Under the pieces are notes generated by a model that worked only from the letters and a program-made list of their open reading frames with translations, ran no database searches and had not been told where the DNA came from. Positions 55,605-64,000 of a stretch of DNA of 64,000 bases are shown in pieces. Each line of letters starts with the position of its first letter. Position 1 is the first letter of the stretch. The DNA is from an uncultured Clostridium sp. (GTDB taxonomy: Bacteria > Bacillota > Clostridia > Lachnospirales > Lachnospiraceae): contig CANRZB010000014.1 of the NCBI GenBank assembly GCA_947644195.1, forward strand, positions 1 to 64,000, read 5' to 3'. A program made the position numbers and the translations under genes.

Positions 55605-58600
55605 TTAGTGAATTTCCTGATGCAGATTCTGCAACGATTTTACCCCGCTGCTGGCACCTGTTTTCACGGCATGAATTCCCTCTGCCGTTGCCTTTGCCGC
55701 TGCAATGGTCGTCATATATGGAATCTTTGCCTTGATCGCCGCTTTTCTCAAATAACTGTCGTCATTGACGTCATCCTTATCTCTCGGCGAGTTGATGACC
55801 AGCTGAATATCACCATTGGTAATCATATCATAAATATTCGGGCGGCCCTCCTGCATCTTGTTGACCCGTACCGCATCAATCCCCGCTTCCGTCAGGAAAT
55901 CATAGGTTCCCGCAGTAGCCACAATGCGGAATCCATCTTCGGCAAATATCTTTGCGGCATCAACTGCTTCCTTCTTATCCTTGTTGTTGACAGAAATCAA
56001 AACCGTTCCCTCTAATGGCAGTTTTGACTGCACCGCCTCCTGCGCCTTGAAGAACGCCTCTCCATAGGAACCGGACAAACCTAACACTTCACCGGTAGAA
56101 CGCATCTCCGGTCCTAATACCGGATCTACCTCTGGGAACATATTGAATGGGAACACGGCCTCTTTCACTCCATAATTCGGAATCGTCTGTTCCTTCAGGG
56201 CAGAAACCGGCGAAGGGCGGCCAGTCAGCTCTGCCGTAATGATATCGGTAGCAATCGGCACCATACGGATATTACATACCTTGGATACCAACGGAACCGT
56301 ACGGGATGCTCTCGGATTTGCCTCCAATACATACACTTTCCCATTTTCAATGGCATACTGCATATTCATCAAGCCTCGGACATGCATTTCCTCAGCTATT
56401 TTGCGGGTATATTCTTTAATCGTCTTCACGTTCTCTTCTGAGATATGTACGGATGGAATAATGCACGCAGAATCCCCGGAATGTACACCTGCCAGCTCTA
56501 TATGCTCCATAACCGCAGGAACAAACGCATTGCTGCCATCACTGATCGCATCTGCCTCACACTCTGTCGCATGATTCAGGAAACGATCAATCAGAATCGG
56601 CCGATCCGGTGTTACCCCTACTGCGGCGTGCATATATTCCGTCATCGCATCGTCATCATAGACCACTTCCATTCCCCGGCCACCCAAAACATAGGAAGGG
56701 CGAACCATGACCGGATATCCGATCTCTGAGGCAATAGCAATGGCTTCTTCTACCGTCGTCGCCATACCTGACTCCGGCATCGGAATCTCCAGTTTATCCA
56801 TCATCGCACGGAAAAGATCTCTGTCCTCCGCCAGATCAATCACAGAAGGCGCTGTCCCTAATATCTTGACTCCGTTCTTTTCGAGCTCTGCCGCTAAATT
56901 CAATGGGGTCTGCCCTCCAAACTGGGCGATGACACCTAATGGTTTTTCTTTCTGATAGATACTTAATACATCTTCCAATGTCAAAGGCTCAAAATACAGT
57001 TTGTCCGAAGTATCGTAATCGGTGGAAACTGTCTCTGGATTGCAGTTGACAATAATCGTTTCAAAGCCCAGATCCTTGAGAGCGATTGCCGCATGGACAC
57101 AGCAGTAATCGAATTCAATTCCCTGGCCGATCCGGTTTGGCCCGCCGCCCAAAATCATAATCTTTGGCTTATCGGAACGGATTGGATTCTGATCCGGTGC
57201 ATTATAGGTAGAATAATAATAAGCACTGTCCTGCGTTCCACTGACATGTACCCCTTCCCAGGCTTCCTCCACTCCCAGTTCCAAACGCCGGTTACGGATT
57301 TCCTCCTCTGGAATCTCCAGGATCTGGCTCAGATATTTGTCGGAGAACCCGTCTTTCTTGGCGGCGGTCAACTGCTCATCCGATGGCAAACTGCCTTTTC
57401 CTTTCAGAAGAACTTCCTCCTCTTCTACCAGTTCCTTCATCTGCTCAATAAAATAATGTTTTACCTTGGTAATCTCAAAAATTTCATCCACCGTAGCACC
57501 CTTGCGCAGTGCCTCATACATCAGGAAATGTCTCTCGCTGGACGGCGTTACCAACCGATGCAACAGCTCCTCTTTGGTCAGGGAATCAAAATCACTGGCA
57601 TGTCCCAGGCCATATCTGCCGGTTTCCAGGCTGCGGATGGCTTTCTGAAATGCTTCTTTGTAGGTCTTACCAATGCTCATTACCTCACCCACAGCGCGCA
57701 TCTGGGTTCCCAGCTTATCCTCCACTCCCTTAAACTTCTCAAAAGCCCATCTGGCAAACTTAATTACCACATAGTCGCCATCCGGTACATAACGATCCAG
57801 CGTACCATATTTTCCACAAGGGATATCCTTCAAAGTCAGGCCAGCTGCCAGCATCGCAGAAACCAGCGCAATTGGAAAACCAGTTGCTTTTGAAGCCAAC
57901 GCCGAAGATCGGGAGGTACGCGGATTAATCTCGATAACAATGATACGGTCAGACACCGGATCATGGGCAAACTGCACATTGGTGCCACCGATCACCTGTA
58001 CTGACTCTACAATCTTGTATGCCTGCTCCTGCAGCCTTTTCTGACACTCCTCAGAAATGGTCAGCATAGGCGCTGAACAAAACGAATCTCCTGTATGTAC
58101 TCCCAATGGGTCAATATTTTCAATAAAGCAGACCGTAATAATATTATTGTCCGCATCCCGGACCACTTCCAGTTCCAGTTCCTCCCAGCCTAGCACAGAC
58201 TCCTCAACCAGCACCTGTCCTACCAGACTAGCCTGCAGGCCCCGGGCACAAACTGTCTTTAATTCTTCTTTATTATAAACCAGACCACCGCCGGCTCCTC
58301 CCATGGTATACGCCGGACGGAGAACCACCGGATAACCAAGACGGTCAGCAATCGAAAGCGCTTCCTCCACGGAATAGGCAACCTCGCTTCTCGCCATCTC
58401 AATTCCCAGCTTATCCATGGTCTTCTTAAATTCAATTCGGTCCTCTCCACGCTCAATCGCATCCACCTGAACACCGATGACCTGAACCTGGTATTTATCC
58501 AGAATCCCCGCTTTATTTAACTCTGCACAGAGATTCAAACCCGACTGGCCGCCAAGATTTGGCAACAACGCATCAGGACGCTCTTTCGCAATAATCTGTT

Positions 58601-58823
58601 CCAGCCTTTCCACATTCAAAGGCTCAATATAAGTGACATCCGCAGTCTCTGGATCTGTCATAATCGTTGCCGGATTAGAATTGACCAGCACGATCTCATA
58701 TCCCAGCTTACGCAGCGCCTTACAAGCCTGTGTACCGGAATAATCAAACTCACATGCCTGTCCAATGATAATCGGACCGGAACCGATAATCAGTACCTTG
58801 TGGATATCTGTTCTTTTTGGCAT
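55605..58823 (-). CDS. carB: carbamoyl-phosphate synthase, large subunit
   Basis: The protein (1,072 residues from ATG 58823, GGAGG six bases before) has the family's duplicated structure: the first ATP-grasp synthetase half (VLIIGSGPIIIGQACEFDYSG, GGQSGLNLC, RPAYTMGGAGGG), the oligomerisation part, the second half (ILGGGPNRIGQGIEFDYC, GGQTPLN, RPSYVLGGRGMEVV) and a C-terminal allosteric MGS-like domain (about 935-1072). It makes carbamoyl phosphate for arginine and pyrimidine synthesis. The glutaminase subunit carA is not adjacent, since ileS lies upstream. Confidence 0.97.
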   Translation of the reverse strand: MPKRTDIHKVLIIGSGPIIIGQACEFDYSGTQACKALRKLGYEIVLVNSNPATIMTDPETADVTYIEPLNVERLEQIIAKERPDALLPNLGGQSGLNLCAELNKAGILDKYQVQVIGVQVDAIERGEDRIEFKKTMDKLGIEMARSEVAYSVEEALSIADRLGYPVVLRPAYTMGGAGGGLVYNKEELKTVCARGLQASLVGQVLVEESVLGWEELELEVVRDADNNIITVCFIENIDPLGVHTGDSFCSAPMLTISEECQKRLQEQAYKIVESVQVIGGTNVQFAHDPVSDRIIVIEINPRTSRSSALASKATGFPIALVSAMLAAGLTLKDIPCGKYGTLDRYVPDGDYVVIKFARWAFEKFKGVEDKLGTQMRAVGEVMSIGKTYKEAFQKAIRSLETGRYGLGHASDFDSLTKEELLHRLVTPSSERHFLMYEALRKGATVDEIFEITKVKHYFIEQMKELVEEEEVLLKGKGSLPSDEQLTAAKKDGFSDKYLSQILEIPEEEIRNRRLELGVEEAWEGVHVSGTQDSAYYYSTYNAPDQNPIRSDKPKIMILGGGPNRIGQGIEFDYCCVHAAIALKDLGFETIIVNCNPETVSTDYDTSDKLYFEPLTLEDVLSIYQKEKPLGVIAQFGGQTPLNLAAELEKNGVKILGTAPSVIDLAEDRDLFRAMMDKLEIPMPESGMATTVEEAIAIASEIGYPVMVRPSYVLGGRGMEVVYDDDAMTEYMHAAVGVTPDRPILIDRFLNHATECEADAISDGSNAFVPAVMEHIELAGVHSGDSACIIPSVHISEENVKTIKEYTRKIAEEMHVRGLMNMQYAIENGKVYVLEANPRASRTVPLVSKVCNIRMVPIATDIITAELTGRPSPVSALKEQTIPNYGVKEAVFPFNMFPEVDPVLGPEMRSTGEVLGLSGSYGEAFFKAQEAVQSKLPLEGTVLISVNNKDKKEAVDAAKIFAEDGFRIVATAGTYDFLTEAGIDAVRVNKMQEGRPNIYDMITNGDIQLVINSPRDKDDVNDDSYLRKAAIKAKIPYMTTIAAAKATAEGIHAVKTGASSGVKSLQNLHQEIH

Positions 58824-58887
58824 AACATCCTCCATTCTAGTGCATATCTTCTGCTAAACGTATCTATTTCAAAACATTCCAAATTAC

Positions 58888-58916
58888 ATTATATATGGAA
58901 CAGAGGAAATGTACAA
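58888..58916 (-). promoter_or_regulatory. promoter of carB
   Basis: On the minus strand TTGTAC (58911-58916), 17 bases, TATAAT (58888-58893), 65 bases before the start codon. This gives carB its own promoter. Confidence 0.65.
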
Positions 58917-59001
58917 GAAATTTTCTCAAAGGATTTTAAGGATGTATCAGGAACAACATCCCGGTAGTGGTTCCACAGTCCCGGCCCAAGTAAAATTTAC
59001 C

Positions 59002-59031
59002 AGGACTTCCCAGATTTTAACGGGAAGTCCT
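59002..59031 (-). terminator. terminator overlapping the ileS stop codon
   Basis: AGGACTTCCC (59002-59011) pairs with GGGAAGTCCT (59022-59031), perfect, with a ten-base loop that contains the ileS stop codon. The downstream T-run is interrupted (GGTAAATTTTAC), so it may be weak. Confidence 0.65.
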
Positions 59032-62000
59032 GCTGATGGAAACCGAAATGTTGTTCCCCCTTTCAGCCTCCACTTCCAACACAATTTCCGGATTTATCAA
59101 CGAACGAAGCTCTCCTAACGTTTCCCGGCAGATATAATCCTTCCACTGCTCCGATACCTGCCCTGCAAAATCCAGCAGAATTCCATCGGTTATCTGACAT
59201 CCGAGCTGCTTTCTGGCATCCTGGATGTTCCGTACCAGATCTCTTGCCAGTCCTTCCTCCCTTAATTCCTCTGTCAATGTCAGATCCAGTGATACAACGA
59301 TTCCATGGGCGCTGGCAACATGCTGTCCCTCTTTTGCCTGGTAGGTTACCAAGATAATTTCTGTATCAAACGCTTCCTGCTGACCGCCGAGCTGCAACAT
59401 TACAGAATCTCCTGTGATCTGAAAGTTTCCACTCTTGACCGCTTTGATGATTTCTGCGATCCGATCCGGGTATCTGGCCCGAATCTCATGGAAATTAGGC
59501 GCATAGGTTATCTCCGCAATGGCTTCCACCTCATCCAGAATCTCAACCGCCTTCACATTCAGCTCCTCCACGATCATTTCCTCAAATTCTGCAATTACTC
59601 CATTTTGGGAATGATCCGGCAACGCCACCCGTAGGCTGCTTAATGGCTGTCTGTTCTTTACCCGGTTCTTATTGCGGATAGAGCGCGCCAGATAGATCAC
59701 TTCCTGCACCAGTGCGACCTCTGCCAATAATTTCTCATCCGCAAACGCCCGCGGAACCTCCGGCCAGTCTGCCAGATGGACCGAAATTTCATCCGTCAGA
59801 ACGCGATAGATTTTATCCGAAATCATCGGTGCTACTGGAGCAAACAGCTTTGTCGTGCAAATCAGGACATAATATAACGTCTGATAGGCATTTATTTTAT
59901 CCTCTGTCAGACCATGTGCCCAGAACCTTCTTCTGGATCGCCGGATATACCAGTTTGTCAAACCATCCACTAACGCCGCCAAATCTTCGACGTACCGATT
60001 GACCTGGTAGACATCCATATTCTCGGTGATCCGCTGCTTCGTATCGTATAATTTTGCAAGGATCCATCGGTCTAACGGATGGTCAGAGGTTGGTTGCTCA
60101 CAATTCTCCGGCCGAAATCCATCAATATTTGCATAGGAAATATAAAAATTGCAGGCGTTCCAGTAAGGCAGAATGATCTGCTGATAGGCATCCTGAATTC
60201 CAGTCTCGTCAAACAACAGATCCCCAATTAACATAGCGCTCGTCTGATACAGATAAAGCCTGAACGCATCGGTTCCATACTGTTTCATGAGCAGCATGGG
60301 ATCTGTATAGTTTTTCGAAGATTTGGATAACTTCTTGCCATCCTTTGCCAAAATCGTCCCGTGGACAATGCAGTTCTGAAACGCCGGTTTATCAAACAAG
60401 GCAACCGACAGTACATGCAAATAATAAAACCAGCAACGGATCTGTCCCGTATATTCCACAATAAAATCACTGGGAAAATGGGATTCAAACCAGTCTTTAT
60501 TCTCAAAAGGATAGTGCTTTTGGGCAAACGGAACAGAACCGCTCTCAAACCAGCAGTCCAAAACTTCCGGAACACGTCGCATCGTCTTCCCACAACATTG
60601 ACACGAAAAGGTAATCGGATCCATATACTGCCTGTGCAGATTGGTTAAACGGACGCCACTGGCCTTCTCAATTTCATCAATGCTCCCCAGGACAACCCGT
60701 TCCCCGCACGCCTCACATTCCCAAATCGGGATAGGCGTACTCCAATATCGGTTACGGGATATATTCCAATCCCTGGCTCCTGCCAGCCAATTGCCAAACC
60801 GCCCATGTTTCACAGTTTCCGGCACCCAATGAATCTCCTCATTCTGCTCTATCAGCCGATCCTTAAGTGTTCCGACATTAAAATACCAGGCATCCATCGC
60901 CTTGTAGATCAACGGCCTTTTGCACCGCCAACAATGGGGATAATTATGCTCGATTGTTCCATCTGCAACTGCCTTTCCCTGTTCATACAGAAAACGGATA
61001 ATGACGGGATTCATCTCAATGACATTTTTTTCCTGGGAAAGCTCATAAAAATCCCGAATTTCTTTGGTAAAATGTCCTTGATCGTCCACAGGATTTACCA
61101 GAGGAATCCGATTACTCTTGCAAGTCCAGTAATCATCCTCTCCAAAGGCAGGCGCAGTGTGCACGATACCCACTCCCTCCTCGGAACCGACATACTCTGC
61201 AGAAACGACCCGAAAGGCACCTTCTGCCTTTTTGTTTGCGAAATAATCAAACAGCGGTTCATAGGTTTTTCCTACCAGATCAATCCCCTTACATTCCCGA
61301 ATAATTACGGGATCTTTGCCGAATACGGTTACATAATTAGCTAAGGTATTCTTACAAGCCACATAGATGGAATCTCCTACATCCACATAGGCATAATCCA
61401 GTTTCTCTCCCACCGCCAGGCACAGATTCGACGGTAGCGTCCATGGTGTCGTCGTCCATGCCAGGAAATACACCGTCTTTTCTCCGATCCTCTCGTGTGT
61501 GCGGAACCGTACCAGAATCCATCGGTCCTGTCGTAACCTGGTAGAATCTGATTCCCGGGTATCCGAAATAGATAGTGAGGTTTCACAGTGCATGCAATAT
61601 GGCGTTACCCGATAATCCCTGTAGATATAACCTTTCTTATAGCACTGCTGAAATGCCCACATCACGCTCTCCATAAAGTCCACATTCATGGTTTTGTAGG
61701 CACCGTCGTAATCCACCCACCGCGCCATCTGCTCCACATATTCCTTCCAGGACTCGTTATTATTCGATACAATTTCATAACAGGTATCGTTAAATGCAGC
61801 TATGCCCAAACTTTTCTCAATCTCATTTTTATCCTGGATTCCTAACATTGTCTCTGCCTGGTTTTCAATCGGCAGTCCATGGCAGTCCCATCCCCAGACC
61901 CGGGGAACTCGATAGCCACGCATTGTCTGGTATCTGGCTATCATGTCCTTGATAAAAGACACCAGCACCGTTCCATGGTGAGGTTTTCCCGTCGGAAATG

Positions 62001-62145
62001 GCGGCCCATCATAGAAAACCACCTCTTCCCCGGTCCGTTCCTCGACCGACTTTTCAAATACTTTTTCCTTCTTCCAGAATTCCAGAATCTCCTCCTGTAT
62101 GAGATGCATCACTGGTTTCCCGGAAAGCTCTTCATAATGTTTCAT
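59017..62145 (-). CDS. ileS: isoleucyl-tRNA synthetase, eukaryote-like (type 2) form with altered HIGH motif
   Basis: From ATG 62145 (MKHYEEL; AAAGGAG site) the protein has 1,042 residues. It is a class I synthetase, with FYDGPPFPTGKPHHGTVL in place of the usual HIGH/HYGH motif, WGWDCHGLPIE, the editing domain (LAWTTTPWTLPSN, GEDDYWTC), the zinc-like C-x2-C pairs (CEACGE, CQCCGK), VLDCWFESGSVP and the KMSKS-like KLSKSSKNYTDP. Length and the KNYxDP segment fit type 2 IleRS, which is often naturally resistant to mupirocin. The fourth His of the HIGH motif is Thr here. It is preceded by a T-box. Confidence 0.95.
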   Translation of the reverse strand: MKHYEELSGKPVMHLIQEEILEFWKKEKVFEKSVEERTGEEVVFYDGPPFPTGKPHHGTVLVSFIKDMIARYQTMRGYRVPRVWGWDCHGLPIENQAETMLGIQDKNEIEKSLGIAAFNDTCYEIVSNNNESWKEYVEQMARWVDYDGAYKTMNVDFMESVMWAFQQCYKKGYIYRDYRVTPYCMHCETSLSISDTRESDSTRLRQDRWILVRFRTHERIGEKTVYFLAWTTTPWTLPSNLCLAVGEKLDYAYVDVGDSIYVACKNTLANYVTVFGKDPVIIRECKGIDLVGKTYEPLFDYFANKKAEGAFRVVSAEYVGSEEGVGIVHTAPAFGEDDYWTCKSNRIPLVNPVDDQGHFTKEIRDFYELSQEKNVIEMNPVIIRFLYEQGKAVADGTIEHNYPHCWRCKRPLIYKAMDAWYFNVGTLKDRLIEQNEEIHWVPETVKHGRFGNWLAGARDWNISRNRYWSTPIPIWECEACGERVVLGSIDEIEKASGVRLTNLHRQYMDPITFSCQCCGKTMRRVPEVLDCWFESGSVPFAQKHYPFENKDWFESHFPSDFIVEYTGQIRCWFYYLHVLSVALFDKPAFQNCIVHGTILAKDGKKLSKSSKNYTDPMLLMKQYGTDAFRLYLYQTSAMLIGDLLFDETGIQDAYQQIILPYWNACNFYISYANIDGFRPENCEQPTSDHPLDRWILAKLYDTKQRITENMDVYQVNRYVEDLAALVDGLTNWYIRRSRRRFWAHGLTEDKINAYQTLYYVLICTTKLFAPVAPMISDKIYRVLTDEISVHLADWPEVPRAFADEKLLAEVALVQEVIYLARSIRNKNRVKNRQPLSSLRVALPDHSQNGVIAEFEEMIVEELNVKAVEILDEVEAIAEITYAPNFHEIRARYPDRIAEIIKAVKSGNFQITGDSVMLQLGGQQEAFDTEIILVTYQAKEGQHVASAHGIVVSLDLTLTEELREEGLARDLVRNIQDARKQLGCQITDGILLDFAGQVSEQWKDYICRETLGELRSLINPEIVLEVEAERGNNISVSISRTSR

Positions 62146-62188
62146 TGTAATCTCCTTTCCTGATTCGATCCGATATTCATACAAAAGG

Positions 62189-62453
62189 AAAAGCCCCCAT
62201 CCATGCTAGGATGAGAGCTCTATGCTACTCATTTTTATACCACCTGTATGAACATACCATCATATGCTTTCCCGCTAACGGGGGAAATACCGGCAGAGCC
62301 TACTTGCGAATGAAAATATCTGTCTGCCAAACAATACCGGCAATTCCGCTTTTGGTCTGCAACTCCAGAGTGATGTTCGTATTTTGCTTCTATTATCAGT
62401 TCTCAGCTCCCCTGACTCTCTGTGAATTCCGCATCAATACTACTGTCTCTATC
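62189..62453 (-). promoter_or_regulatory. T-box leader of ileS
   Basis: On the minus strand the leader begins with GATAGAGACAGTAG, has a stem I region AGAGAGTCAGGG closed by ACTCT, and an ATC specifier (Ile codon, 62372-62374) in GAACATCACTCT. The T-box core is AGGTGGTATAAA, with TGGT in place to pair with an uncharged ACCA end. A terminator hairpin AGCTCTCATCC/GGATGGGGGCT plus TTTTCC follows. Uncharged tRNA-Ile should allow read-through to ileS. Confidence 0.8.
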
Positions 62454-62465
62454 AACGTTTTCCCT

Positions 62466-62495
62466 ATTCTATCTCACACAGGTGGTTGTTGTCAA
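62466..62495 (-). promoter_or_regulatory. promoter of the ileS T-box transcript
   Basis: On the minus strand TTGACA (62490-62495), 18 bases, TAGAAT (62466-62471), just upstream of the T-box. Confidence 0.65.
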
Positions 62496-62515
62496 TCATA
62501 ATATTTGACTCTACT

Positions 62516-63874
62516 CTAAATTCCAACAAATTTCATTTTATGTTTTTTGGCATAAACCTGAATCTTAGATCCTTTCTTGCCATATAGAGTAATTTTCTTG
62601 CTTTTTCGAAAGGCACTTACACCTATTTTCAAATCTTGTTTTATCACAAGAGATCTTAGTTTTTTACAATGTGCAAAAGATAGGACTTCAATTTTTTTCA
62701 CACTGCCGGGAACCTTATAATTCAAAACCGGTTTTGCTGCTGGATAAAGCAATAATGTTTTCTTTTGTTTGTCATACAGAACTCCTTGATCCGAAGAAAA
62801 ATATGGGTTCTGTTTTGACACGGTGATCTCCCTTAAGGCTTCCGAACCCGCAACACAAAAATAATCAAATGTTAATGGGTTATTTTCGTACAAACCTTTC
62901 TCATAACCTTGAAATTTTTTTCCCAGATGTATTCTTCTCAAAGAATTACAGTTGGAAAAAGAATAATTGATTCTTTGCAGCGAATCCGGCAGAATAATTT
63001 CCCGCAAATTCTTGCAGCCCTCAAAAGCCTGATAAACTTTGTAATTCTCTATTGATCTGCAAGAAGATTTCTTGTCAAACTTTATTTCCTTTAATTGTTC
63101 GCAATGATAAAATGCTCCTCCGCCAATTTTTAGTACGGAAGCCGGAATAGTAATTTTCTGTAATTTTGGATGAGAGCCAAACGCAAATGTTCCTATTTTT
63201 TTCGTTCCCTTTGCAATGACACCCTTTTTATGATCTCCAAAATAATAATATAACATCTTTTTTTCTTTATGATACAGGCCTCCCTTTTGGATCATAAAGG
63301 CCTGATTGCCCTTGGATAATTTAATTCTTCTTAAAGAACGGCATTGGAAAAAAGAACCATCTCCCACGTTTTTCACATTTTTTCCAATCGTTAACTGTTG
63401 CAGAGATTCGCAGCCAAAAAAACACTCCTGCCCAATCTCCGTCACACGATCTGGTATCGTTATTTCCTTAAGTGAACTGCAACGATAAAAAACATAATTC
63501 CCTATTTTATTGACACTGTCTGGTATCGTTATTTTTTCCAGATTTTTAAATCCTGCAAAAGCCGCAGAATTTATTGCGGTAACACCTGGCTCAATGATAA
63601 CTTCCCGTACATCCTCTCTCTGTTTCCAATCAGCTTTTTTCGCAGGTTTCTCAAGAACCTGCGGGTATGGTTCATAAAATTCAGCACCATCACCAATGTC
63701 TTTTGTTTGTTCTTCATCATGCGTCTCCATATTTCCACGAATAGTCAAGCAATGATTTTTTTTATCATAATCCCAAGTTGCATACTGCTTTTCCGCTTTC
63801 GCATTACAGCAGGAACAAAAACTGAGGATCATACAAAATAATAGCATTTGCGGCCTTAATATTCTAACATTCAT
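62516..63874 (-). CDS. secreted leucine-rich repeat protein (BspA type)
   Basis: From ATG 63874 (MNVRILRPQMLLF; GGAGG eight bases upstream) the protein has 452 residues. It starts with a signal sequence, which ends in a Cys-containing stretch (SFCSCCNAKA) that might be lipidated. Then come about a dozen LRR_5 repeats, such as AFAGFKNLEKITIPDSVNKIGNYVF, CSSLKEITIPDRVTEIGQECF and CEQLKEIKFDKKSS. BspA-like repeats are found on exported proteins of gut bacteria and bind host or bacterial proteins. The C-terminus is Lys-rich. There is no sorting signal. The start at 63880 has too short a spacing. Confidence 0.88.
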   Translation of the reverse strand: MNVRILRPQMLLFCMILSFCSCCNAKAEKQYATWDYDKKNHCLTIRGNMETHDEEQTKDIGDGAEFYEPYPQVLEKPAKKADWKQREDVREVIIEPGVTAINSAAFAGFKNLEKITIPDSVNKIGNYVFYRCSSLKEITIPDRVTEIGQECFFGCESLQQLTIGKNVKNVGDGSFFQCRSLRRIKLSKGNQAFMIQKGGLYHKEKKMLYYYFGDHKKGVIAKGTKKIGTFAFGSHPKLQKITIPASVLKIGGGAFYHCEQLKEIKFDKKSSCRSIENYKVYQAFEGCKNLREIILPDSLQRINYSFSNCNSLRRIHLGKKFQGYEKGLYENNPLTFDYFCVAGSEALREITVSKQNPYFSSDQGVLYDKQKKTLLLYPAAKPVLNYKVPGSVKKIEVLSFAHCKKLRSLVIKQDLKIGVSAFRKSKKITLYGKKGSKIQVYAKKHKMKFVGI

Positions 63875-63952
63875 ATTCATTTCCTCCTTCTTTGTAAGTG
63901 CACTTCCCAATTACCATAATATCATCTTCCAAATGGAAAAGAAAGGCTCTTT

Positions 63953-63987
63953 GGGGGATCAAGAAGAATTCCTATAAAAAATCCCCC
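63953..63987. terminator. possible terminator at the right edge
   Basis: GGGGGAT (63953-63959) and ATCCCCC (63981-63987) form a stem with an A-rich 21-base loop. It may end a gene beyond the window edge. Confidence 0.4.
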
Positions 63988-64000
63988 CCATCTTCATAAA

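Overview
The window looks like chromosome of a spore-forming Firmicute of the class Clostridia, most probably Lachnospiraceae. This rests on recognised families: dipicolinate synthase dpaA/dpaB, a SleB-type cell wall hydrolase, a SpoIID-like protein, a T-box in front of ileS, an FMN riboswitch in front of ribD, cellobiose phosphorylase, strong GGAGG ribosome binding sites and TTGACA/TATAAT promoters. No database search was possible. Most genes lie on the minus strand. I see no tRNA, rRNA, CRISPR array or phage.

Layout. 0-5.7 kb: secreted transglutaminase-like protein, MBL-fold hydrolase, a gene-free stretch with a MITE-like hairpin, a GH5 beta-glucanase divergent from an AraC regulator, and folP. 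5.8-11.1 kb (minus): diguanylate cyclase - orphan TRAP-type binding protein - folC - MATE pump. 11.2-18.2 kb (minus): leuB-ilvD-ilvB-serC-serA, a branched-chain amino acid and serine operon. 18.4-19.5 kb: deoC and dut. 19.7-21 kb (plus): SpoIID-like protein with a peptidoglycan-binding domain. 21.2-25.5 kb (minus): a condensation-type acyltransferase / zinc-ribbon membrane protein / esterase cluster and an M18 aminopeptidase. 25.9-28.3 kb (plus): cellobiose phosphorylase. 28.4-33.4 kb (minus): REC-GGDEF-EAL protein, TPR lipoprotein, hflX and folA. 33.6-38.3 kb: short DtxR-like regulator, thioredoxin, dpaAB, SleB-like hydrolase and an AP2/HNH-like protein. 38.4-44 kb (minus): yqeG and the rib operon (ribD, ribE, ribBA, ribH) under an FMN riboswitch, with three small extra genes inside. 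44.0-45.7 kb: an intact ISLre2-family insertion sequence with a perfect 9-bp target duplication just upstream of the rib promoter. 45.8-49.0 kb: three AT-rich exported proteins of unknown function. 49.2-51.1 kb: marR-MATE with a clear operator. 51.2-55.4 kb: orphan sugar-binding lipoprotein plus hybrid histidine kinase. 55.6-62.5 kb: carB and a divergent-type ileS with T-box. 62.5-63.9 kb: secreted leucine-rich repeat protein.

Themes. (1) Two solute-binding proteins without permeases each sit next to a Cache-domain signalling protein (cyclase at 8.5-11.1 kb, hybrid kinase at 51.2-55.4 kb), which suggests that they serve in sensing. (2) c-di-GMP synthesis and breakdown proteins are both present. 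(3) Endo-glucanase plus cellobiose phosphorylase indicates intracellular use of beta-gluco-oligosaccharides. (4) Sporulation genes cluster around 34.8-37.1 kb. The least explained items are the AP2/HNH-like protein at 37.5 kb, the acyltransferase/zinc-ribbon/esterase cluster at 21.2-24.1 kb, and a short DNA repeat shared by two intergenic regions at 34.1 and 37.4 kb.
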